A stretch of 64,000 bases of DNA from JANNOG01 sp050329415 (GTDB taxonomy: Bacteria; Actinomycetota; Actinomycetes; Actinomycetales; JBBAYJ01). The first letter of the stretch is position 1, and the number at the start of each line of letters is the position of its first letter. The notes under the pieces are model-generated. The model saw only the letters and a program-made list of their open reading frames with translations. It had not been told where the DNA came from and did not search any database. Shown in pieces: positions 58,236 through 64,000 of this stretch. The DNA is taken from contig JBHJOS010000021.1 in the NCBI GenBank assembly GCA_050329415.1, forward strand, positions 17,900 to 81,899. The letters run 5' to 3'. The position numbers were made by a program, and so were the translations under genes.

Positions 58236-58646
58236 ATGGTCGACGAGGACCGGGTCCGGCGCCTTCTCACCATGCTGGAGCGGTACCGCGCGCTGCTGGC
58301 CGAGGACGACCCCGACCCCTTCCGGCGGCGTCATCTGATCCAGACGGCCGCCCAGATCTCCATCGACCTGGCCAACCACGTGATCGCCGCGGACGGTCAC
58401 CGGACACCTCGAGACTATGGCGACGCCTTCCGGGTGCTGGCCGAGGTGGGCGTCATCGAGAACGACCTCGCCGAGCGGATGGTGTCACTCGCGGGGGCGC
58501 GCAACCTCATCGTCCACCTGTACGCCGAAGTGGACGACGACCTGTTGGCCGGAGCCGTCCGGGGCGGCGGTCTCGAGGACCTGTCGCGCTTCGCGGCGGC
58601 CGTCGCCGCGCTCGCTCGGAACGGCTCGACCCAGGACCGTCAGTAG
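58236..58646 (+). CDS. HepT-type HEPN toxin ribonuclease (136 aa)
   Basis: This is an all-helical HEPN RNase toxin. The catalytic motif R-x4-H-x-Y is complete as ARNLIVHLYAEVDDD; in studied pairs the Tyr is the residue AMPylated by MntA. RRHLIQTAAQISIDLANHVI and DAFRVLAEVGVIENDLAERM are the helices around it. GGGAGAGG precedes ATG 58236; a GTG at 58221 would overlap the MntA stop by 4 bp. The last 7 bp overlap the convergent ATPase pseudogene. Confidence 0.9.
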   Translation: MVDEDRVRRLLTMLERYRALLAEDDPDPFRRRHLIQTAAQISIDLANHVIAADGHRTPRDYGDAFRVLAEVGVIENDLAERMVSLAGARNLIVHLYAEVDDDLLAGAVRGGGLEDLSRFAAAVAALARNGSTQDRQ

Positions 58647-60056
58647 GCGGCGACCACGTCGTCCGCCGTCAGTGCCGTGAGGCCGTCGCCGACCGTGGAC
58701 CCGCTGCGCGACACGACGATGAGCGGGGTCCCGGCGTCGGCGCCGGGCAGCAGGTCGCGATGGTGGGCCAGCCGCCCGAGGTCGTGGGCGTCGAACGGCC
58801 GGTTCTCGTGCCACTTCACGGAGCCGACCACGGTGATCGTGCTGGCCACCGGGCTGCGGTCGGCGCCGACGATGTCGATCTGTGGGTCGTTGCTGCGGGT
58901 CCAGTACTCGCCGACGACGGCGGTGCCCAGCGGCAGGTGCTCGGGGGCCGGCCGCAGCGCCTCCCGGACCACCGGCTCGACGGCCCGGCCCCGCCAGCTG
59001 GTCCAGGACCTCGTGATGCGCGCCAGGGTGAGGTCCCCGCGCCCACGCTCGATCTCGGGCAGGTGAGGGCCGAGGAACGCCAGCCAGAACCGCAGGTGGG
59101 GGTCTGCGACGGTGTACCGGGTCTCGCGCGACGGCCGGGTGGAGAGCGGCACCTGGGCGTCGACCATGCGCTTGGCGGTCAGCAGGTCGAGCGCGCGCGA
59201 CAGCGAGGCGTGGGGCATCCCGCCCGCCGCCCGGGCGATGAGCGAGAAGGTGCGTTCGCCCGAGCCGATGGCTCCGAGGACCCGACGGGCGTGCGACTCG
59301 GGCGGGAACTCGGCCGCGAGGGCACGCTCTCCGCTGACCAGCAGCGCCGAGGTCGGATCGAGGAGCACGTCGGCGAGATGGTCCTCGACGCTCGCGCCGA
59401 CCCGCCACTCGTCGAGCACCAGCGGCAGCCCCCCGGAGACGAGGTAGGCGTCGACCGCCTCCGCGGCGGGAGTTCCAGCATGCCGGCGACGTCGGGCGGG
59501 GTGAGCGGTGAGACGACCATCTCGGTCGCCCGCTGGTGGAACGGGCGCCCGTAGTCGTCGAGGGCCTCCATCATCGCGAGGTCCGAACCGATGCCGATGA
59601 GCAGCATCGGGCGGCGCGACAGCTCCCGGTCGAAGATCTTCTGGAGAGTGCCTTCCAGGCCGGGTCGTTCGCGACGAGGTACGGCAGCTCGTCGAGGACG
59701 ACGACGCTCGGCCGGTCGGCGGGCACGGCCGAGGAGAGCAGGCTCAGCGCGGCGTCCCAGGTGCGAGGCGCCTGCCCGGTGAAGCGGTCCGCGTCCGGGA
59801 GGGACGACGTCCGGCCCGCCTCGACGAACATCTCCAGGTCCGCGGCGACCGACGTGAGGGCCGACGCCGTGAAGTAGACGTGCGGCAGGCCCGACCGGTC
59901 GAGGAACTCCTCGACGAGGCGGGACTTGCCGACCCGGCGGCGCCCTCGCACGAGCAGTGCTCGTCCCGGCCGGCCGGCCCGCCCACCCGCGGCGACGCGC
60001 TCGACCATCCGCCTCAGGGCGGCCAGTTCGCGCTCCCGACCGACGAACCCGTGCAC
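58640..60056 (-). pseudogene. ATP-binding protein (AAA, DUF234-type) broken by two frameshifts
   Basis: Three reading-frame pieces join into one protein. Piece one (60056 to about 59666) has GFVGRERELAALRRMV, VRGRRRVGKSRLVEEFL (Walker A) and VVVLDELPYLVANDPAW (Walker B). Near 59665 one base is missing; the next frame gives TLQKIFDRELSRRPMLLIGI and FHQRATEMVVSPLTPPDVAG. A second one-base loss near 59469 leads to AEAVDAYLVSGGLPLVLDEW and then the DUF234-like C-terminus to 58640. Either the gene is dead or both sites are sequence errors in G/C runs. Confidence 0.85.
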
Positions 60057-60071
60057 TAGATCAACTCCATT

Positions 60072-60102
60072 CGTGAAAGTATCACGAGCGAAAGTATCCC
60101 GT
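60072..60102. promoter_or_regulatory. Two direct copies of GAAAGTATC upstream of the broken ATPase gene
   Basis: CGTGAAAGTATCACG (60072-60086) and GCGAAAGTATCCCG (60088-60101) share GAAAGTATC. The first copy is also a partial inverted repeat, CGTGA...TCACG. They lie 16-46 bp upstream of the ATPase GTG on the minus strand and may be its operator or promoter. The rest of the 60057-60162 gap is unremarkable. Confidence 0.5.
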
Positions 60103-60162
60103 GCGGACCAACCGGATCGATGGCCGATTCCCGCTAGCCGTCGAACCTGGCGGTCGGTCAGG

Positions 60163-61659
60163 ATGGCGCGCGTGGCCCGCCTCGCCGACGACCCCGAGCA
60201 GTGCTACCGGTTCATGCGCAGTTCGGACACCCGGTTCGACGGGCGGTTCTACGTCGGGGTCACCTCGACCGGGATCTTCTGCCGGCCGTCGTGTCCGGCC
60301 CGGATGCCCCGGTTCGAGAACTGCCGGTTCTTCCCGTCGGCCGCCGCAGCGCTCGACGCCGGGTTCCGCGCCTGCAAGCGGTGCCGGCCGCAGGTCTCGC
60401 CGGGCTCGCCGGAGTGGGTCGCCCGCTCCGACCTCGCAGCCCGGGCGATGCGCCTGATCACCGACGGGGTGGTCGACCGCGGCGGCGTCGAGGAACTGGC
60501 CGCCCGTCTCGGATACTCGGCGCGGCAGGTGCACCGCGCCCTCACCGCGGAACTGGGGGCCGGCCCGCTCGCGCTCGCCCGAGCCCAGCGGGCCCAGACG
60601 GCGCGGACGCTCCTGGAGTCCACCACGCTGCCGGCGGCCGCCGTCGCCTTCGCCGCGGGGTTCGACTCGATCCGGCAGTTCAACGACACCGTGCGCGAGG
60701 TCTTCGCCTCGACCCCGACCGAACTGCGCCGCCGTGCCCGGCCGGGCGCCGCGACGGCCGCCGCCACGGTGCGGCTGCGGCTGGCGCTGCGGCCACCGCT
60801 GCACGCCGAGGGCCTGTTCGGGCACCTCGTCGCCACCGCGGTGCCCGGTGTCGAGGAGTGGCGCGACGGCGCCTACCACCGCTCGCTCGCCCTGGACCAC
60901 GGCCCGGCGGTGGTCGCCCTGCGACCCGAGGCCGACCACGTCGCCGCCACCGTGCGGCTCACCGACCACCGCGACCTGGTCAGGGCGGTGGCCCGGTGCC
61001 GGTGGCTGCTCGACCTGGACGCCGACCCGGTGGCGGTGGACGCCGCCCTCGCCGCGGACCCGCTGCTCGCCGCCGCGGTCGCCTCCCGGCCCGGTGCGCG
61101 GGTCCCGCGCTGCGTCGACGGCGACGAGCTGGCGCTGCGGATCGTGCTCGGCCAGCAGGTGTCCACCGCCGCGGCCCGGACCGTCACCGGTCGCCTGGTC
61201 GCCGAGGTCGGCATGCCGCTGCCGGCCGCCCTGCGCGAGCCCGGCAGCACCCTCACCCACACCTTCCCCGCGGCCGCCGGGGTGGCCGCCGTCGACCCGG
61301 CGACGCTGCCGATGCCGCGGCGCCGGGCCGCGACCGTGGTCACCCTGGCGGCGGCGTGCGCGACGGGCGCGGTGGACCTGTCCCCGGGGGCGGACCGGAC
61401 GGAGTCGCTGGCGAGGCTGGCCGCGCTGCCCGGGGTCGGGCCGTGGACCGTGCAGTCGGTGGCGATGCGGGCTCTCGGCGACCCGGACGCCTTCCTCGCC
61501 ACCGACCTCGGCGTCGTCGGGGCCGGCCGGACGCTCGGGCTGGCCGGCCGGGAGCTGGCGGCACGCGCCGAGCGGTGGCGGCCCTGGCGCTCCTACGCCA
61601 CCCAGGTGCTGTGGGGGCTGCTGGACCACCCGATCAACCGCCTCCCCGCGGCGTCGTGA
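60163..61659 (+). CDS. Ada-AlkA fusion: methylation-responsive regulator and 3-methyladenine DNA glycosylase (498 aa)
   Basis: The N-terminal Ada zinc domain holds the four Cys, STGIFCRPSCPARMP and RACKRCRP, whose first Cys accepts methyl groups from phosphotriesters. An AraC-type HTH follows (GVEELAARLGYSARQVHRAL and AVAFAAGFDSIRQFNDTVRE). The C-terminal half is AlkA: an AlkA_N beta domain, then the HhH-GPD glycosylase with LRIVLGQQVSTAAARTV, LAALPGVGPWTVQSVAMRAL and the catalytic Asp in FLATDLGV. It both senses and repairs alkylation, and probably induces the ogt gene 165 bp downstream. Confidence 0.95.
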   Translation: MARVARLADDPEQCYRFMRSSDTRFDGRFYVGVTSTGIFCRPSCPARMPRFENCRFFPSAAAALDAGFRACKRCRPQVSPGSPEWVARSDLAARAMRLITDGVVDRGGVEELAARLGYSARQVHRALTAELGAGPLALARAQRAQTARTLLESTTLPAAAVAFAAGFDSIRQFNDTVREVFASTPTELRRRARPGAATAAATVRLRLALRPPLHAEGLFGHLVATAVPGVEEWRDGAYHRSLALDHGPAVVALRPEADHVAATVRLTDHRDLVRAVARCRWLLDLDADPVAVDAALAADPLLAAAVASRPGARVPRCVDGDELALRIVLGQQVSTAAARTVTGRLVAEVGMPLPAALREPGSTLTHTFPAAAGVAAVDPATLPMPRRRAATVVTLAAACATGAVDLSPGADRTESLARLAALPGVGPWTVQSVAMRALGDPDAFLATDLGVVGAGRTLGLAGRELAARAERWRPWRSYATQVLWGLLDHPINRLPAAS

Positions 61660-61685
61660 CGGGCGACGGCCTCTCGGTGCGCCAG

Positions 61686-61754
61686 CACCCCCGGAAACTC
61701 CACGAAACACCCGGTCAACTCGGTGGGTGGTCCGGGTTCGGTGGAGTTCGGGTG
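61686..61754. repeat. Nested imperfect hairpin between Ada-AlkA and ogt
   Basis: Three paired blocks nest here: CACCC (61686-61690) with GGGTG (61750-61754), AACTCCAC (61696-61703) with GTGGAGTT (61741-61748), and CCCGG (61710-61714) with CCGGG (61732-61736). It may be an attenuator-like structure, a bidirectional terminator or a small repeat element. Confidence 0.55.
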
Positions 61755-61823
61755 GGGATGCGGGGTGCCGTGATGTCCGATTCCCGCCAGCACATGCTGG
61801 GTCGACTGGGCCAGGCTGGCTGT

Positions 61824-62339
61824 GTGACCACCGTCTTGACCAGTGCCTTCATCACCACGATCGACACCCCGGTGGGTCCGCTGGTGCTCGCCGCGGACCC
61901 GGACGGGGCGCTCACCCACGTCCTGTTCGAGGGCGAGTCGTACCCGCTGCCGACGGCGGGCGCGCGCCGGGACGCCGGACCGTTCCGGGACGTCGTCAGC
62001 CAGCTCGAGCAGTACTTCGTCGGCGCCCGCCGGGACTTCGACCTGCCGCTTGCGCCGCAGGGGACCGGGTTCCAGCTGGCCGCCTGGTGGGCCCTGCGGG
62101 AGATCCCGTACGGCGAGACGCGCAGCTACGCCGGCCAGGCCCGGGCGATCGGCCGGCCCGACGCCGTGCGGGCAGTGGGCGCCGCGAACGGCCGGAACCC
62201 GATCTCGATCATCGTGCCGTGCCACCGGGTGGTCGGGGCCGACGGCTCGCTCACCGGATACGGCGGGGGGCTCGAGCGCAAGCGCTGGCTGCTGGAGCAC
62301 GAGCGGGCCTCGTGTCAGACCCAGCTGCTGCTGGGGTGA
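61824..62339 (+). CDS. ogt: Methylated-DNA-[protein]-cysteine S-methyltransferase Ogt (171 aa)
   Basis: Ogt removes alkyl groups from O6-alkylguanine in a suicide reaction. The acceptor Cys is in ISIIVPCHRVVGADGSLTGY. The DNA-binding HTH is FQLAAWWALREIPYGETRSY with the Arg finger in DAVRAVGAANGRNP. Length is normal with GTG 61824; ATG 61773 would add 17 non-conserved residues. It overlaps the next gene by 4 bp. Confidence 0.94.
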   Translation: MTTVLTSAFITTIDTPVGPLVLAADPDGALTHVLFEGESYPLPTAGARRDAGPFRDVVSQLEQYFVGARRDFDLPLAPQGTGFQLAAWWALREIPYGETRSYAGQARAIGRPDAVRAVGAANGRNPISIIVPCHRVVGADGSLTGYGGGLERKRWLLEHERASCQTQLLLG

Positions 62340-63028
62340 CCCGGCCGCCGCCGGCGTCACCGTCCGCGCCGCGGCGCAACCGGGTCGACCCGTGGGGCGA
62401 CCTGCAGGCCGTCCCGGCGCGGGGGCTGCTCACGGGCAACCGAGGGTGCGTGGTCGACGACCACGAACGGGTCGTCCGCCACCACGGCAGCCAGCTGTGG
62501 ATCTCCTGCGTCCTGGAGTTCCGGGGCAGACGGTGGCCGCTCGCCCGGCCCCGGCGGTGGACGCCGCTGTTCTTCCTCGACGACGCCGTCGCCCTGGCGG
62601 CCGGCCACCGGCCGTGCGCCGCCTGCCGGCGGGACGCCTACCGCGCGTACCGCGACGCTGTGGCCCGGGCGGTCGGGACGGGGGAGCCGGTGCGAGCGGC
62701 GGATCTCGACCGGCGGCTGCGGGCCGAGCGGCTGCGCCGCGGGCGCGGGCTGTCCCGGACCGGCGACCGGCTCACGTGGCCGGCGCCGTACCGCGAGCTG
62801 CCGGACGCGGCGGTCGTGGTGGGCGTCGACGGCGCGCCGCGCCTGGTGATCGGTGACGTCCTGCTGCGGTTCTCCTTCGAGGCCTGGACCGACCCCCGGC
62901 CCCGGCCGCGGCGCGGGATCGCGACGGTGCTGACCCCGGCGACGTCCGCAGCCGCCCTCGCGCACGGGTTCGCGCCGTTGCTGCACCCGTCCGTCGGCGA
63001 CGGTCAGGGCCTACCGGGCGTTCCGTGA
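62336..63028 (+). CDS. Conserved unknown protein coupled to ogt (230 aa)
   Basis: No named family is recognised. Visible features are a compact N-terminal region, GNRGCVVDDHERVVRHHGSQ followed by LWISCVLEFRGRRWPL, and a Cys pair in GHRPCAACRRDAYRAYRDAV that could bind metal. A basic helix RLRAERLRRGRGL and a C-terminal beta part (VVGVDGAPRLVIGDVLLRFS) follow. GTG 62336 overlaps the ogt stop by 4 bp, so it is made with the alkylation-repair proteins. The basic helix and Cys pair could suit nucleic-acid binding, but this is only inference. Confidence 0.75.
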   Translation: MTRPPPASPSAPRRNRVDPWGDLQAVPARGLLTGNRGCVVDDHERVVRHHGSQLWISCVLEFRGRRWPLARPRRWTPLFFLDDAVALAAGHRPCAACRRDAYRAYRDAVARAVGTGEPVRAADLDRRLRAERLRRGRGLSRTGDRLTWPAPYRELPDAAVVVGVDGAPRLVIGDVLLRFSFEAWTDPRPRPRRGIATVLTPATSAAALAHGFAPLLHPSVGDGQGLPGVP

Positions 63029-63098
63029 CCCGCAGCTCTATGTCGATGTCACCTGCCGGGACGGTGAACCACTTCCTGACCGGGCGGCGGGGTGGCGG

Positions 63099-63755
63099 TC
63101 ACGGGCCGAGGGTGCTCAGGTAGGTGACCGCCTGGGCCTCCGTGATGACCTCGGCGTACTTGGCCTGCAGGTCGGCGAGGTTCGCCTCGTGGGGGGTGGG
63201 GGAGCGGTCGCCGCAGGCGTCGCCGACGACCAGCGGCACGAAGCCGTGCTGCATGGCGTCGACGGCCGTCGCCCGCACGCACCCGGACGTCGACACCCCG
63301 CAGATCACCACCGTGTCGACCCCGGCTGCGGTGAGCGTCCCGGCCAGCGACGTGCCGAAGAACGAGCTCGGCATCTGCTTGACGATCACCGGTTCGCCCT
63401 CGCGGGGGGCCACCTCGGGCCGGAACTCGCCCTCCGGGGTGTCGCCCACCCACACCGCCAGCCCGGCCACCTTGCGGAAGAAGATGCCGCCGTCGACACC
63501 GCCCGGGGCGTAGCGCACCTTGGTGTGGACGACGAGCACTGCGGCCTCGCGGGCCGCGGCCAGCACCCGGGCCGCCGACTCCAGGGAGTCCCGCGAGGGC
63601 AGCTGGAAGGTGCCGCCGTCGTCGAAGTAGGCCCGCACCATGTCGACGCACAGCAGGGCCGGGCGCCGGCCCGGCCGGAGCGCGGTGCCCCAGCCGGACC
63701 GGTCGTGACCCGCGTCGTGCCGCTCGCCCGGACCCGAGCCGGGCCCCGGGGTCAC
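63099..63755 (-). CDS. Isochorismatase-family cysteine hydrolase, N-carbamoylsarcosine amidase-like (218 aa)
   Basis: This cysteine hydrolase acts on amide bonds. ALLCVDMVRAYF holds the catalytic Asp, VVHTKVRYAPGG the region near it, VIVKQMPSSFFGTSL the Lys, and VVICGVSTSGCVRATAVDAM the nucleophilic Cys. The pattern is closest to N-carbamoylsarcosine amidases. AGGAGGG precedes GTG 63755. It follows the hydantoinase B gene by 10 bp, so the two probably act together in breakdown of cyclic amides such as hydantoins or creatinine derivatives. Confidence 0.85.
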   Translation of the reverse strand: MTPGPGSGPGERHDAGHDRSGWGTALRPGRRPALLCVDMVRAYFDDGGTFQLPSRDSLESAARVLAAAREAAVLVVHTKVRYAPGGVDGGIFFRKVAGLAVWVGDTPEGEFRPEVAPREGEPVIVKQMPSSFFGTSLAGTLTAAGVDTVVICGVSTSGCVRATAVDAMQHGFVPLVVGDACGDRSPTPHEANLADLQAKYAEVITEAQAVTYLSTLGP

Positions 63756-63765
63756 CCGGCCCTCC

Positions 63766-64000
63766 TCACAGCGCCACCGGCGGCTTCGGTGCCGGCAGCC
63801 CGGTCTCGGCCTCGGCGTTGGCGAGGATCTCCGCCAGCGGCGGGCCCGAGTCGAAGATCGGCAGCGGGTCGGGGCGGGCCGCCGCCAGCTCCGCCCGCAG
63901 CGCCGCCGTCGCCTCGGCGTCCACGGTGACCTCGTCCGGCGGCTCCAGCCAGTCGCCGTCCCCGACGTGCAGCACCACGCCGTAGCGGCGGGCGCCCGCC
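63766..64000 (-). CDS. Hydantoinase B/oxoprolinase family protein, C-terminal part
   Basis: Only the last 78 or so codons are inside the window; the gene continues past the right edge. RRYGVVLHVGDGDWLEPPDE and ATAALRAELAAARPDPLPIF, then LAEILANAEAETGLPAPKPP, match the end of HyuB-type N-methylhydantoinase subunits. HyuB opens hydantoin-like rings with HyuA using ATP. It is coupled to the cysteine hydrolase gene. Confidence 0.7.
   Translation of the reverse strand, partial: AGARRYGVVLHVGDGDWLEPPDEVTVDAEATAALRAELAAARPDPLPIFDSGPPLAEILANAEAETGLPAPKPPVAL

Overview
The window is very GC-rich (well above 70 % by eye), with strong G/C preference at codon third positions, many GTG starts and many 4-bp ATGA/GTGA gene overlaps. 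Gene content points to a high-GC actinobacterium: CsoR/CopZ/CopA/CopB copper cluster, DUF222-HNH endonuclease, 180-kDa NAD-glutamate dehydrogenase, RecBCD, and apparently leaderless genes with a TANNNT box 6-7 nt before the start. The set resembles Geodermatophilaceae-type soil or rock actinobacteria, but that is an inference from gene content, not a classification.

Layout. 1-6.7 kb: a partial MATE exporter, then a tightly overlapped run of VapB/VapC toxin-antitoxin, a Uma2-type nuclease-like protein and a RecQ-like helicase, then a VOC protein and a MerR regulator with an aldo/keto reductase behind a perfect palindromic operator. 6.8-13.7 kb: DoxX, a DUF305/response regulator/histidine kinase operon, gamma-glutamyltransferase and membrane proteins. 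13.9-19.9 kb: a copper operon (copZ-csoR-short His-rich peptide-copA-copB) with three CsoR-like operators. CopB runs about 260 codons past its normal end, antisense through a SHOCT protein. 19.7-28.2 kb: a deleted AAA ATPase pseudogene, an NfeD/flotillin pair, a self-regulated amine oxidase-TetR pair, FAH hydrolase/LysR, a beta-hydroxyacid dehydrogenase and a LuxR regulator. 28.4-30.5 kb: a short antiporter regulatory subunit and a CPA2 antiporter fused to a UBP-type zinc finger. 30.6-39.7 kb: recC-recB-recD. 39.7-42 kb: a degraded segment (hydrolase/transporter debris, a large hairpin, a 5'-truncated SDR) beside a DUF222-HNH gene. 42-45.8 kb: msrA, cystathionine gamma-synthase-like enzyme, AlkD-like repair protein, hydroxyacid dehydrogenase. 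45.8-49.7 kb: lycopene cyclase converging on an operon of a Roadblock-like protein, a microbial rhodopsin and a von Willebrand A protein. 50-58.6 kb: giant glutamate dehydrogenase, drug ABC exporter with divergent TetR, and a MntA/HepT toxin-antitoxin. 58.6-63 kb: a twice-frameshifted AAA ATPase, then Ada-AlkA, Ogt and an unknown protein as an alkylation-repair run. 63.1-64 kb: a cysteine hydrolase and the end of a hydantoinase B gene.

The most unusual item is the 46.9-49.7 kb cassette. The rhodopsin has the retinal lysine and the primary counter-ion, but Leu at the cytoplasmic proton-donor position and Asn where proteorhodopsins have His75. It lies 13 bp after a Roadblock/LC7-like gene and 29 bp before a membrane-anchored VWA protein. 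This could be a light-sensing rather than purely proton-pumping module. Other notable points are the antiporter-zinc finger fusion, the truncated copper peptide, several strong palindromic operators and multiple broken genes beside small repeats. No rRNA, tRNA, CRISPR array or complete insertion sequence was recognised.
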